64,000 nucleotides of DNA from Branchiostoma floridae (taxonomy: Eukaryota > Chordata > Leptocardii > Amphioxiformes > Branchiostomatidae), in assembly GCF_000003815.2 (NCBI RefSeq), contig NC_049992.1, positions 1,821,379 through 1,885,378 on the forward strand, given 5' to 3'. This document shows positions 10,440 to 22,150 of this stretch, piece after piece. A model generated the notes under the pieces. The model saw only the letters and a program-made list of their open reading frames with translations. It made no database searches and had not been told where the DNA came from. Made by a program: the position numbers and the translations under genes. Position 1 is the stretch's first letter, and each line of letters starts with the position of its first letter.

Positions 10440-11354
10440 TCCTACAAGAAGCAGTACATACTGCACTACACCTCGGGTCAGCAGCTCATCTCTGCCCGCG
10501 GAACCAGCATCTACTACGGCCTCGGGCCCCGCACCGACTGGAGCCTCGTCACCCGCGACCTGCTCTGCGACCTCAGGAAGGGCGTCGGCCTCTCCAACTC
10601 CAAATCTGTCAAGAAGACAAAAATCACCATCAAAAGGGTGTCAAAGGTCGTCCTCCAGGGCAAGGGGCGGATCAGCAACATCACCATGGCAACCTCCTCG
10701 CACATCCCGCAGTTCTTCGACGCTGCTGATTGGTTTGTCCGTAACCAGGACGACCGTGGCGGCTGGCCGATAAATGTGATCCGTAAGCTTGTTGACGGGA
10801 TGCAGGAGTTGCCGCCGGGCTGGTACTCCGCCATGGCGCAGGGCCAGGCCATGTCCACGCTCACACGGGCGTTCCTCAGGACTAGAGACAGGCGATACCT
10901 GGACGCCGCGCTCAGGGGAACCAAACCGTTCCGCGTGCCGTCCGAGAGCGGGGGCGTGCTGGCCGTGTTCATGAACAAGCACCGCTGGTACGAGGAGTAT
11001 CCCACCACGCCAAGCTCCTTCGTGCTGAACGGGTTCATCTACTCCCTGATTGGTCTGTATGACCTGAAGGAGACCGCGCCCGCGCAGGAAGGCCGGGAGG
11101 CTGCCGAGCTGTTTGAGGAAGGGATGCGGTCGCTGAAGGCCATGATGCCTCTGTACGACACGGGCGCCGGCACCGTGTACGACTTGAGACACTTCATGCT
11201 GGGCATCGCCCCCAACATCGCCCGCTGGGACTACCACACGACCCACGTCAACCTGCTGCAACTACTGGTGTCCATCGACCCCGACCCAGCCCTGGCAGCC
11301 ACCCTCAGGAGGTGGGTCGGTTACACCAAGGGCAGGAGGGCCAAGCACAACTAA
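10440..11354 (+). CDS. GLCE: Heparan sulfate glucuronyl C5-epimerase, last exon
   Basis: This large terminal exon encodes the C-terminal 304 residues, including the (alpha/alpha) catalytic domain. The first base of the exon lies in the gap. Conserved stretches are [85 protein letters not shown] and ARWDYHTTH. The tyrosines in WYEEYP, TVYDLRH and RWDYHT match those described as catalytic in the vertebrate enzyme (knowledge of the family, not measured here). The protein ends in GRRAKHN, as the human enzyme ends in GSRAKHN, then TAA. The stop and the preceding codons are then repeated in tandem. Confidence 0.94.
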   Translation, partial: SYKKQYILHYTSGQQLISARGTSIYYGLGPRTDWSLVTRDLLCDLRKGVGLSNSKSVKKTKITIKRVSKVVLQGKGRISNITMATSSHIPQFFDAADWFVRNQDDRGGWPINVIRKLVDGMQELPPGWYSAMAQGQAMSTLTRAFLRTRDRRYLDAALRGTKPFRVPSESGGVLAVFMNKHRWYEEYPTTPSSFVLNGFIYSLIGLYDLKETAPAQEGREAAELFEEGMRSLKAMMPLYDTGAGTVYDLRHFMLGIAPNIARWDYHTTHVNLLQLLVSIDPDPALAATLRRWVGYTKGRRAKHN

Positions 11355-11765
11355 AACCTTTTACATGTACAGGAGAGCCAAGCACAACTAGAACTCTTAC
11401 ATGTGCTGGAGAGCCAAGCACAACTAGAACTCTTACATGTACAGGAGGGCCAAGCACAACTAGAACTCTTACATGTACAGGAGAGCCAAGCACAACTAGA
11501 ACTCACATGTGCTGGAGCGCCGAGCAGAACTAGAACTCTTACATGTACAGGAGCGCCAAGCACAACTAGAACTCTTACTTGTGCTAAAGGGCCAAGCACA
11601 ACTAGAACTCACATGTGCTGGAGCGCCAAGCACAACTAGAACTCTTACATGTACAGAAGCTTATATCTGCGGGTCGGCTACACCAAGGGCAAGAGCGCCA
11701 AGCACAACTAGAACTCTTACTTGTGCTGTAGGGCCAAGCACAACTATACTTGACATGTACAGAAT
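11334..11765 (+). repeat. 36-bp minisatellite of the GLCE stop-codon edge
   Basis: The unit gccaagcacaactagaactc plus ttacatgtacaggaga is 36 bp, in about 11 copies. It is made from the last seven codons, the stop, and 3' UTR. Near 11668-11712 a longer copy also repeats GYTKGK-RAKHN, so an upstream piece of the exon was copied as well. Downstream copies read TAG where the functional stop is TAA. Confidence 0.93.
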
Positions 11766-14430
11766 ATTATATTTGTATCAAATAAGAAAAGAGCTATCTG
11801 TCCACATAGTGTTACATTTCAAGGAAGAAATTTAGCTGAAGTATACATTTTTAGTTATTGTTTCCTTGAAATTTTTATGATGACAATTATTGTTACATAT
11901 AAAAAGCAACAATTACTATTGATATGAACAAGTTGAAACTTTGAGGATAGCAAGTAACAGAACTTCTTAATGACTGTGGCAGTCCATGTTTGAATTGATC
12001 GCTGCAAATGTTTGCATGTTAGGCAGAACAGGTGCAGCTTTGATATGTTGTATGTAACCAACATTCCTACACGAACTGGTATGAATTTTATTTGCAACAA
12101 TGTCCCATTCTACAGAATGGGAATCTGTTGCAAGTTGTACAGATAGGAATTGATGTTTCTTATTAATTTTGGCTCAGTTATGATTTGAATTGACCAATCA
12201 TGTTGGTGATCTGTGAAACTGGTTCATGTGATTGGCCAGTACATCAATGGTGTGCTGCTGGAAAGAAAATTCTGCCCTAAAAATTTGCTATAAGAAGTAG
12301 TTTTGTTATGACAGAAAAATGAACTTGCTTTCCTGATTCCCTTTCCTTGATGTCTTACAATGTTACTTTTTCTAAACTTCTACATGTACAGCTTGTTTTA
12401 TTTCAAAGTTATGGAAAGTCAAGTTGATGTAATGATAGTTACAGGATGTAGGTACAAGGGAAATGCTATTTGTTGAGCCCCTTTCAGTGGATGGAGACTG
12501 TTCAGTAACCAAAATGTCATTACTATGACCTATATATGACTTTAATGAAATACAACCCTTCTCTGATGGAAAAGAAAGAATTTACCAGTAGAGGATGCAG
12601 GATGAGTTTTGGTTGCTGAAGGGTTTTCAGTGGAGGGGGTGTTAATGGTTGCTGTGCCTCATGGGTTTGTAATGTGCTAATTAGAAAGCAATGTTCGGCT
12701 GTAAATATGCATAAAAGGGTTTCAGAGGGATATATGATGTATAAACTACTGATAGTGGCAAAGGGTGGAACTTTGGTGCGTAATGTTATGGTAAGGATTG
12801 GATTTTGCACAGTTTTATGTATAATTTTTGTGCGATCAGACTGCCTAATTAATATGAAATGATGACAGTAAAATCGTGGGGTGGGGGGCGTGGCATGCTG
12901 CACAGAACACAGAACTGATTCCCCATGTAGCGTTTAGCAGGAGTACTTTGGAAAGTATTGCTGGAAGGATTGGAAATGCTGACACAAGAAGTTACACACC
13001 TGTCACTTTTCTTGAAAACCCTTAACAATGGAGTTGTAAATAATGGAGTATGTAAACATGTTCGCTCTTTGTATTTATTTCTGGTGCGGTTGATTTAAGA
13101 ACTTCCTATTCACGGGTGGACAACAAATCACCCGGCTGTACTTAAAGTTGTTTTTTCTACAGAAGGCCACACCAATCTTATTTGGTTCTTGATTCTTACA
13201 AACCGAACTGAACTGGAAAAACAACAGGAACTTTGAACTGGTGTGGTTTGATGGAGTGAACATAGTCTCCAAGTTTTCCTGCCCTCTCTCAGTTCTCCTG
13301 ATGTCTGAGTTTTCACCTTGATTTATCCTAGAACCATGTAGAAGATTTGGTGTGGCCGAATCAACTCATGATGCACCAAAGACTCTGCCCACGTCAGGAG
13401 AATGTATATAGCTCATGTCAGTTTAAGAAAATAGTTAAGAAGTACATCAAAAGGACTAAAATAGGTTTAGGATGTGTATAAATGTCTCAGTGTGGCCTTA
13501 AAGTTTTTTGGAACCGAAAAATTGTATTTTTTGCCAAGGTTCATCAGTATTTTTGTTTTGCAGGGCTTAGAGCAAACCATAACAATTAGAGTAGAAATAA
13601 CACTTCTATAGCCATTCAGGCTGTAAGCACTCACAACCCTGATGGGCGGCTGAAAACTTGGGGCACTGAACTTTTCACAATTCCAGAAATATCACTTCGT
13701 CATAGCAACGGGTCTATGTTGCCATAGTAATGATTTGGTTTGTCCCCTGAAGTACTAAAAAGTCTTCATTTTCCCCCACCATGTAAAGGGCCTGAGAACC
13801 TTTTCACAAGCTGCAGTTGACCAGAATCTGCTTCTGTGTTATTTGTATCTTGTTTTCCTTCTGTTGAGTTCAGTGCTAGCAGTTAGGCAGGGAGTTTCCT
13901 TGGTTTGCCTGGGACTGAACCATTTGAACTCTAACTACATGCTAGCACAACATGTAGTGACAGTCTTGTTTGGGCTATGCAATAATTGAAGCTTGGGGAT
14001 GTCATATGAATATTGAAGCCAAGATTAGCACGGCCGCTCCTTCCGCACGCTAATCCTGACTCTGCTGTGAGGTCATTCCTGTTTTATCTGGTTCCATACT
14101 ATTTTGTGTTATTACTGTTGGTGTTGTTAAGCCTGTCCTATCCAATACAGAATCTGATTGTTCTTATCCTGTTTGTTCTTCGAGGTAACAGAATAAACTA
14201 TAGCGATGACGGATGTACAATATCATGTATGGATTATTTTGCAGCCAGGAACTATACTTTTCTGCCTTTGTATGGAAGTGTCTTTTCAACTGTGAAAAAC
14301 AATTAAACATTAATCAATGAACAGATTGTGTTTCGTGTTGTTCATTACGTGCATGTATTTTTCTCGTAATAATGTACCAGATATTTACATGACAACCATT
14401 TTATATTTCAAGCTTACAAAATATGAGAGA
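11766..14430. other. GLCE 3' UTR and intergenic DNA
   Basis: No second gene recognised. An open frame at 14013-14306 has a long hydrophobic run but no start context, splice sites or family resemblance that I can support. The GLCE polyadenylation site was not fixed. Confidence 0.35.
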
Positions 14431-14650
14431 GAGAAACTGGTTTATTGCCATTGACATTAAAAACTCTTGCAGCACATTTACAAAAGGCTGAATTGTTTTT
14501 TTACAGTCAGTATTTCAACCTCTAACTAGTAAACACAATTAAAAGGATCGAGTGACAAAATAACATCTACTTATTTACAATAACTGGTCAGTTATTACAC
14601 AAAAAAAGGTTCACTACTGTTCACAAATTACCCGTCTTGATTCAGGAGCT

Positions 14651-15473
14651 TTACACAGTACGGTAATGTGCTATTAGCAAAACGAGCAGTTTGTCTTTGT
14701 TTCTTAGTGACCTATCATGGGTGTCCCATCGTCTACATGGAAGCCAATGACTGAATTTTTCAGAGTTGACAAGAGTTCGTGCAAACCGTCGGCATAGATT
14801 GTCCCTTCTAGAGTCCAGTCGACAAAGACCCGAAGTGTCCAGTGCACTGTCGTAAGTGACGTACTCCGGTCCAAGTATAATCCTCAGAGCCCTCTTCTGC
14901 ACGCGTTCAACTTTCGATGATAAATCTCTGGTAAGTCCGGGGTGCCAGACGACACAGGCGTACTCAAGAAGAGGCCGCACGAAACCGATGTAGACGAGTA
15001 TAAGGTCACTTATGTCCAGTCCGTGTTTCTTTAGGTTTCGTATCAGATAGAGTCTCTTACTCCCTTTGGTGACGATTGTGGTTACATGTTGAGTCCATTT
15101 GAGGTTGTTCTGGAGGATAAGTCCCAGGATGCGTGCTGCCTGGACAACCTCTAGTTGGGTTGGCCCAACAGTGATTGCCGGCGGTGGTGGGGGATTTCTC
15201 ATACAGCAAAACACCATCACCATGCACTTTATTTTTATAATAGACGGGTTCAGGGATATGAAGTTGGTATCTGCCCAACGTGTCAAGCCATTGATGTCTT
15301 CCTGAATCCTTGGTGTTGCAGACACATGTCGTGATTCGGAAACAGACATGTCATCAACATACTTCTGAAGACCAAAATATATTCTGAAGACCAAATGAAG
15401 ATCAAAATACCCATCTGAAGACGTTTCGTGACTTGGGAGGGCGTCATTAACCAGGGCTAGAAAAACTAGTGGT
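14651..15473 (-). pseudogene. LINE reverse transcriptase, C-terminal half
   Basis: Reads on from GPLVFLALVND to the catalytic KYVDDMSVSE box, then the thumb region (ARILGLILQNNLKW) and the common LINE motifs RPLLEYACVVWHPG and VQKRALRIILG. Its closest relative in this window is the + strand LINE at 42.8-44.5 kb, which shares these blocks. It resumes the frame interrupted by the insertion. Between LVND and KYVDDM a run derived from repeated 'ggtcttcag' replaces the normal short linker. Confidence 0.88.
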
Positions 15474-15693
15474 CCTAACTGTTACAAGAAGTAAGATAGC
15501 CGTTAACACCCCTACAATCTCTGTGAACATAGTCCAACATTTGCCAATTAAGCAGGATGTGCTCAGACAGCAACCCTTGAAGGACATTCGATCTCTTTCC
15601 TACCGGACACTGGATTGAGCACACACGCAGAACTGTACTCCACTAACACTAGATGAATAGATGGTTTAGCAGCATCTACAGTCTCTGCCTGAA
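15474..15693. other. Inserted DNA beside MITE, unassigned
   Basis: About 220 bp that belong neither to the LINE reading frame nor to the MITE. No coding potential seen. Confidence 0.4.
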
Positions 15694-16098
15694 TCTATAC
15701 ACCTTTCTCACGCGGCGGCCATGATAGATCGAAGAAGAGGTCAATGAGGCAAACAGACAAAACTTATTTCTAAAATCAGGTCCCATTTAGTTTTCCCCCA
15801 AACCACACAAATTTTCATGATATAAGATAGAATGATAAATATTACAAGAAGTGTTATGCACCAAAAGATGTAGCAATTTAGAGTCGTGTAGACTGACCCC
15901 ATAGTCCCTTAAGAGATGCAAAATAACAACATAATAATGCAAATTTTTAACGAATTTGCAGCCATTCACTTATTGGTCGATTTCCTAATTGGCAGGCTAC
16001 CATTGGTCGAACTGCTAATTATGATGGACAGCCTTTTGTTTGCCACATTGAACTCGTTTTAGATCTATCATGGCCGCCGCGTGAGAAAGGTGTATAGA
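15694..16098. mobile_element. 405-bp MITE with perfect 37-bp inverted ends
   Basis: Positions 15694-15730 and 16062-16098 are perfect reverse complements, including the run cacctttctcacgcggcggc. A TA lies just outside cacctttctc on each side, so a Tc1/mariner-type TA target is possible. It is inserted in a LINE reverse transcriptase frame. Confidence 0.88.
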
Positions 16099-16125
16099 AG
16101 AACCACCAACGGGTGAAACACTAAC

Positions 16126-16925
16126 TTTGTTCCCTGAGGCACACCACGCGTCAGAGTTTGCCAGTCCGCGACTGTTCCCTGGTATCTCACACGCTGGCGC
16201 CGCCCTGACAGGAAACTGCTCACCCAGGGTACGATGGACGGGCGGACACCAAGGTCAAGTAACTTGGAGATGGCAGTCTGGTGGTGGACATAGTCAAACG
16301 CTCGGGAGAAGTCAGTAAGAACAAGTGTTGTCACGTAGCCTGGTCTGTCTGATGCCTCAAGGATGTTGTGTACGAGACGAGTCTGGTAATGTACTGTTGA
16401 GCAACCATGGAGGGAACCGAACTGTCGGGGGTCCAGGTTAGGAAGGATATCCTGCATGCACCAGTCACGGACGATTTCTTAGCGCACTTTGGCAAAGATA
16501 GGTGTTAGAGAGATTGGTCTCAACTTCTCTAGTCGCGGTGGCATCTCATTTGGAATGTGTGCAACATCAGCGTCCTTGAACATGTCCGGTACTTCACCTT
16601 GACACAGAGAGGTGTTCATCACGTCACATAAAGGCTGTGACAGTTCAAAGGAGACTTCCCTAATAATCCTTGGCGAGATGCCATCAGGGCCTGTAGCTTT
16701 GCCAATCTTAACATTCCTTAGTCTGTTCCACATGTCCCAGACTGAGACTACCGGGGGTGGAGCAGGTGAAGGAAGATAAGCTGGCAGGTCCTCAAGTCGA
16801 AGCGGCGCGTGCTTCTGTAGCGCCGCAGCGAGGTGAGAATTGATGGCGTTGGCCACGTCTACAGTTGATGACGGGGAGACACCTGGGATGTCAGTGTTCA
16901 ACTGTCCTTTACTCATGTTACACAT
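16126..16925 (-). pseudogene. LINE reverse transcriptase, N-terminal half
   Basis: Contains the RT fingers/palm motifs GKATGPDGIS, LRPISLTPIF, DPRQFG, TDFSRAFDYVHH, RRQRVRYQG and GVPQGTKL. A TAA at 16476-16478 interrupts it between FAKVR and EIVRDW; the frame continues unchanged on both sides. It ends at GTKL, where foreign sequence begins. Confidence 0.9.
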
Positions 16926-16928
16926 GTC

Positions 16929-18392
16929 TTAAATAGCCTGATACCACTTCTTTGGATCAGCTTTTTTAAGACCTTTGATCTCTTTCTGGTAGAAGGTCGT
17001 CTTCGGCAGCTGGATAGTGTGGATGATCTTGTTGCGAAGACGTTTTAGTTCTGGCAGGTTCTGTTCCTTGAAGGCTTTCTGGCGGAGCAGGATGAGATCT
17101 TTCAGGCCTGGTGTCATCCACGGCTTGTCTCGTTCATGTAGGCAGACAACTTTCGGTGGAAAGTATTTCTTTATCGCACTGCACAGTGTGGTGTAGAAGG
17201 CTGAACACTTGTCCGTTGCACTGATCGCGCTATAAACCTCTCCCCAGTGGTGCTCAGTGATCCACGATCCAAACGACCGTAAGTCCGACTGTCGTAAGGG
17301 TCTGACGATCTTCTTGACCATCTTGTTCTGCATAGAAGAAGGTGACTTACTGGACCAAATCAGGACGTTGTGATCGCTGGCGCCTACAGGAGGGTCCGCT
17401 GTTGGCGGTTGGTAGCATTGTGCAAAGGCATCGCTGGCGAGGACTTGGTCTAAGATGGCATTTTCTCGAGAAGGAACAGTTACTACAGGCTTCAAGGAGT
17501 GTTCAGAACAGATGGCACTTACATCTAGACGATTAAGGTCGCCAAGGACAACAACACCAACGCCTGGGTACTGTCTGCGGACGTCGTCAATGGAATCGGA
17601 CAGGAAATCCAGAAGATCGTCGTCACGAGAGGAGTTTGGAGGGTGATAAACGGCACAGAGGGCGATGGACGACACGGATCGAGGAAGCCAATGCGGTCGC
17701 AGTTGTATCCATAAACACTCCAAGCCCGCCGGGACAAGGTTGAGGGGCTTCGCCGTTATAGAGTTGTTGACAAAAACGGCCACCCCTCCGCCTCTCTTGT
17801 TGGGACGGTCCCTGCGGAACACGCTGTATCCCTCGATAGACGTGGCTTCTGCCGGCAGATCTTCAGAAAACCACGTTTCAGTGACAACGGCAATATGAGC
17901 TTCACTGGAGTTGAGGATCAAGCTGAGTTCGTCCATTTTAATAACCAGCGAGCGAGTGTTCGTCAACAAAATTCCTGGCATACTTCGAGGTTCCGAAGTC
18001 TTGACGTAATCACACGTAATGGGACGCAGGTGCTGTTTACGAGCACTGATGTTGATGGCATCACGTTGGGATTGAATACCACTACATCGGGATTTGCATA
18101 TGAAGTCAAGTGACGGCTTTACATGCCTATTTCCGACAACAGTATTTATGGGTCTCTGTAGATTCCTACCAGCGCTTTTCCCTCTGTACCTGCCTCGCGT
18201 CTTCAGGACCTCAAGGCAGCGAAGGCGTGACTTCAGCAGAGGTTCGACTGGCAGAGCCATCCGCCTTAGACTGCGCTCTGCCTTCTTACACAGAGTGCAT
18301 TGGCCTTCATACACAGAGTACATTGGTCTTCTTACATAGAGTACATTGGTCTTCTTACACAGAGTGCAATGACCATCTTTCTCAGAGTGCAA
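16929..18392 (-). pseudogene. LINE AP-endonuclease region
   Basis: An apurinic-type endonuclease, which nicks target DNA for LINE insertion. Visible motifs in order: LLTNTRSL, VTETWF (the ETW box), NKRGGGVAVFVN, VLGDLNRLD (GDLN), and VGASDHNVL (SDH). The N-terminal ~60 residues are repeats of CTLCKK-like peptide from a tandem repeat. The frame ends at a TAA (16926-16928) just before the RT; the product would normally be one polyprotein. Confidence 0.9.
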
Positions 18393-18450
18393 TGACCTTC
18401 TTACACAGAGTGCATTGGTCTTCTTACACAGAGTTCGTTGACCTTCTTAC
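18275..18450. repeat. ~24-bp tandem repeat at LINE 5' end
   Basis: The unit ttcttacacagagtgcattg plus gtc is repeated about seven times with variation. On the LINE's own strand it gives repeated CTLCKK. It may act as LINE 5' UTR/promoter repeats, by analogy with other LINEs (inference). Confidence 0.75.
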
Positions 18451-18475
18451 AGACACTTGTATTTTGCCGGAATGT

Positions 18476-18830
18476 TAATGTGATTTGGCACGTCCATTTC
18501 TCCTGATGCACTCCGGGAGGCGACATAATTTACCTCGTTATGCTCCACAACCGGCGCGATAAAGGTTACATAAATACAGACGTCAGAAGTTAATGAGATT
18601 TTGCAATGCTATGGTGACAATAGATTGAAAGTTTGCCGTCTGCAAACCTCCAAGATTTTCAGTACCACGTATAAAACCTCGTGTACGCTGGAGAAGGGAC
18701 GTCTATCTCCCGAAGATCAAGTCCTGACAGGAGATAATCTGGCAAGGAAACGTGTTTTTGGTTTCATGTTTGGCCGTGCTGACAATCGGCATGTGGCGGG
18801 AGGGCGGTGCAGGAACTCTCACCAAAGAAC
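18476..18830. other. Unassigned spacer
   Basis: No supported exon. An 83-residue frame (18601-18852) was considered as the missing first lectin exon but has no signal peptide. Confidence 0.3.
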
Positions 18831-20340
18831 AAGCCAGCCACATAGCCAGTAAGCACCGACGTGTTATACTTAATGTTTAATCCAGCCACATAGCCAGTAA
18901 GCACCGACGTGTTATACTTAATGCTTAATCCAGCCACATAGCCAGTAAGCACCAACGTGTTATACTTAATGTTTAATCCAGCCACATAGCCAGTAAGCAC
19001 AAACGTGTTATAATTAATGTTTAATCCAGCCACATAGCCAGTACGCACCAACGTGTTATAATTAATGTTTAATCCAGCCACATAGCCAGTAAGCACCAAA
19101 GTGTTATACTTAATGTTTAATCCAGCCACATAGCCAGTAAGCACCAACGTGTTATACTTAATGTTTAATCCAGCCACATAGCCAGTAAGCACCAACGTGT
19201 TATACTTAATGTTTAATCCAGCCACATAGCCAGTAAGCACAAACGTGTTATACTTAATGTTTAATCCAGCCACATAGCCAGTAAGCACCAAAGTGTTATA
19301 ATGAATGTTTAATCCAGCCACATAGCCAGTAAGCACCAACGTGTTATACTTAATGTTTAATCCAGCCACATAGCCAGTAAGCACCAACGTGTTATACTTA
19401 ATGTTTAATCCAGCCACATAGCCTGTACACACCAACGTGTTATACTTAATGGTTAATCCAGCCACATAGCCTGTACACACCAACGTGTTATACTTAATGG
19501 TTAATCCAGCCACATAGCCTGTACACACCAACGTGTTATACTTAATGGTTAATCCAGCCACATAGCCTGTACACACCAACGTGTTATACTTAATGGTTAA
19601 TCCAGCCACATAGCCAGTAAGCACCAACGTGTTATACTTAATGTTTAATCCAGCCACACAGCAAGTAAGCACCAACGTGTTATACTTAATGTTTAATCCA
19701 GCCACATAGCCAGTACACACCAACGTGTTATACTTAATGTTTAATCCAGCCACATAGCCAGTAAGCACCAACGTGTTATACTTAATGTTTAATCCAGCCA
19801 CACAGCAAGTAAGCACCAACGTGTTATACTTAATGTTTAATCCAGCCACACAGCAAGTAAGCACCAACGTGTTATACTTAATGTTTAATCCAGCCACATA
19901 GCCAGTAAACACCAACGTGTTATACTTAATGTTTAATCCAGCCACATAGCCAGTAAGCACCAACGTGTTATACTTAATGTTTAATCCAGCCACATAGCCA
20001 GTAAGCACCAAAGTGTTATACTTAAAGTTTAATCCAGCCACATATCCAGTAAGCACCAACGTGTTATACTTAATGGTTAATCCAGCCACATAGCCAGTAC
20101 GCACCAACGTGTTATACTTAATGTTTAATCCAGCCACATAGCCAGTAAGCACTAACGTGTTATACTTAATGTTTAATCCAGCCACATAGCCAGTAAGCAC
20201 CAACGTGTTATACTTAATGTTTAAACCAGCCACATAGCCTGTACACACCAACGTGTTATACTTAATGGTTAATCCAGCCACATAGCCAGTAAGCACCAAC
20301 GTGTTCTACTTACGGGCTAATCCAGCCACATAGCCAGTAA
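18831..20340. repeat. 48-bp minisatellite, about 31 copies
   Basis: The unit contains cagccacatagccagtaagc, then accaacgtgttatactt and aatgtttaat, 48 bp in all. Because 48 is a multiple of three and the unit has no stop on one - frame, a 511-residue open frame exists with the peptide GYVAGLNIKYNTLV repeated. Sub-types such as 'gcctgtacacacc' and 'cacagcaagtaagc' are clustered. That suggests block duplication. Confidence 0.96.
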
Positions 20341-20345
20341 GAAGA

Positions 20346-21200
20346 AGACACACGTATAGGCACATATATCTGACATGTAAAACACATGCATAAAACAAAA
20401 TGCACATGAATACAACAATAAGAACATGAATACAACAATAAGAACATGAATACAACAATAAGAACATGTATATAACACAAGTCACATGAATATAACACAA
20501 GTCACATGATTACAACATAAGGCACATGTGTATAACATAAGACACATGTATATAACATAAGGCGCATGTATATAACATAAGGCACATGTATATAACATAA
20601 GACACATGTATATGATATAAGACACATGTAAAAGATATAAGACACAGGTATATACCACAAGGCATATGGATATGATATAAGAGAAATATATATAACATAA
20701 GGCACATGAATACAACATATGGCACATGAATATAGCATGAGGCATATGAATATAACAAAAGACACATGAATATAACCAAACGCACATGTATATAACATAA
20801 GGCACATGAATAAAATCAAAGTCGCATGTATATAACATAAGACACATGTATATAAGATAAGGCACATGTATATTACATAAGGCGCATGAATATAACATAA
20901 GGCGCATGAAAATTGCATGAGGCATATGAATATAGAAAAGGTATATAAATATAACAAAAGGCACTTGTGCATAGCATTAGGCAAATAAATGTATAACATA
21001 AGGCATATGTATAACATAAGGCACATGAATATAACAAAACGCACATAAATATGACATAAGGCATATGAATATAACATAAGGCGCATGTATAAGACCAAAG
21101 GCGCATGAATATAACATAAGACACACTATGTAACATAAGGCACATGTATATAACATAAGGGACATGAATATAACATAAGGTACATGAATATAACATAAGC
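20346..21200. repeat. ~20-bp degenerate satellite
   Basis: Units of the form ataaggcacatgtatataac vary by substitution and small indels over 850 bp. Both strands carry spurious open frames. It stops 13 bp before the acceptor of the next lectin exon, so the intron's pyrimidine tract is very short (tttctcgtcacag). Confidence 0.92.
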
Positions 21201-21213
21201 TTTCTCGTCACAG

Positions 21214-21369
21214 GGAGACTCACGCAGATCCACGAGAAAGTGAAGAGACTGACCCTGAGGGTGGCGAACGCCAGTCTGTCCCTCCAGTCCATGGCGAACA
21301 CAGGGTTTCCAGCTGTGCTGCCGGCTACACAGGCCACGTTTGTAGTACCCACAGAAGCTACACAAACAC
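21214..21369 (+). CDS. Multi-domain lectin, linker/coiled-coil exon
   Basis: A 156-bp exon flanked by cacag| and |gtaggt, phase 1 on both sides. It encodes RLTQIHEKVKRLTLRV then ANASLSLQSM and a Pro/Ala/Thr-rich tail. The first half has leucine/isoleucine spacing that could form a short coiled coil; the tail looks like a mucin-like linker. The identification as an exon rests on splice signals, phase and GC content, and on its position just before the SUEL exon. There must be an upstream exon with a signal peptide; I did not find it. Confidence 0.6.
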
Positions 21370-21678
21370 GTAGGTGGTTTGCTTATACAGTAACCCTTAT
21401 TGCACACTCATGCCCGATGGCTAGTTGGAAACAGCGTGGTATACATAATTGTATATACTCAACAAAGAAGGAACATGCTATTTATAAATATGTACCTGCC
21501 CTTTAAGGCATCTCTGTGAAAGTATACATCGAAATGCAAGTATTGAAAACAAGACTTCCAGGAAAACATACCTGTACCAAATAAGACGGGGCCTTTGAGC
21601 CATATGACTCAAGATGAGAATCTTTGAGTCATATCAAATATTGTTGTTGACAACATTGATTCTCAAACATCGATACAG
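21370..21678. other. Lectin gene intron (309 bp)
   Basis: Phase 1 intron between the linker and the SUEL exon. Nothing else seen in it. Confidence 0.5.
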
Positions 21679-21963
21679 AAACAGCCTATGCCTGTGGTGA
21701 GAGTGGCACCTTGCAGCTCTCATGCGAGGATGGAAGGACGCTCCTTATCTTGGACGCCAACTACGGCCGGACCTCCATCGACCACGCCTGTCCGTGTTCC
21801 TCCTGTCGCGCCGACTGCCGTGCAGCCAGCAGCCTGTCAGTGATGCGAAGAGCCTGCCAGGGCGAACAGCAGTGCGCAGTGCAAGCCGCATACTACAAGT
21901 TCGGTGGAGACCCCTGCAGGGGTGTGCAGAAGTACCTGGAGGTCTCATACCGCTGTATCACAG
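21679..21963 (+). CDS. Multi-domain lectin, SUEL/rhamnose-binding lectin exon
   Basis: A complete SUEL-type lectin domain (galactose/rhamnose-binding, first known from sea-urchin egg lectin) in one exon, phase 1 at each end. The family signatures are clear: YACGESGTLQLSC at the start, the ANYGR box, then FGGDPCRGVQKYL and the closing VSYRC. Cysteines follow the usual pattern, with an extra CPCSSCRADC cluster in the middle loop. The domain binds L-rhamnose or D-galactose in known members. Its 3' edge with donor is repeated four times. Confidence 0.92.
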
Positions 21964-22150
21964 GTGGGTACACAGAGAACACAACACATGTGCTTGGAGG
22001 TCTCATACCGCTGTATCACAGGTGGGTACACAGAGAACACAACACATGTGCTTGGAGGTCTCATACCGCTGTATCACAGGTGGGTACACAGAGAACACAA
22101 CACATGTGCTTGGAGGTCTCATACCGCTGTATCACAGGTGGGTATATAGA
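21938..22150 (+). repeat. 58-bp minisatellite of the SUEL exon donor edge
   Basis: The unit starts ggaggtctcataccgctgta, which codes EVSYRC, and includes the donor acag|gtgggt plus about 30 intron bases. Copies start at 21938, 21996, 22054 and 22112, a strict 58-bp period with near identity. Four equivalent donors result. Use of any donor but the first would add a frameshifted segment, since 58 is not a multiple of three. Confidence 0.93.

Larger units (their letters stand above)
14430..18475 (-). mobile_element. Decayed CR1/L2-like LINE with nested MITE
   Basis: One LINE copy on the - strand: 5' tandem repeats (18275-18450), an endonuclease, a reverse transcriptase, and a 3' tail ending near 14430. 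Two in-frame stops (TAA at about 16926-16928 and 16476-16478) and a ~650-bp insertion (about 15474-16125) break it. The rest of the coding frame is still readable, so inactivation is fairly recent. The clade is inferred from the order APE endonuclease then RT with a YVDDM box. Confidence 0.85.

Noticed and set aside
14013-14306. Open frame with a long hydrophobic stretch
   Set aside because: No family match, no splice signals, and the codon pattern is unlike the real exons nearby.
18601-18852. Candidate first exon of the multi-domain lectin
   Set aside because: No hydrophobic signal peptide, and its end runs into the satellite.
18764-20299. 511-residue open frame on the - strand
   Set aside because: It is the 48-bp satellite read in frame; no start context, splice signals or non-repeat domain.
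20306-21407. Several Cys/Tyr/Met-rich open frames on the - strand
   Set aside because: Produced by the ~20-bp satellite; composition changes with frame and no domain is visible.
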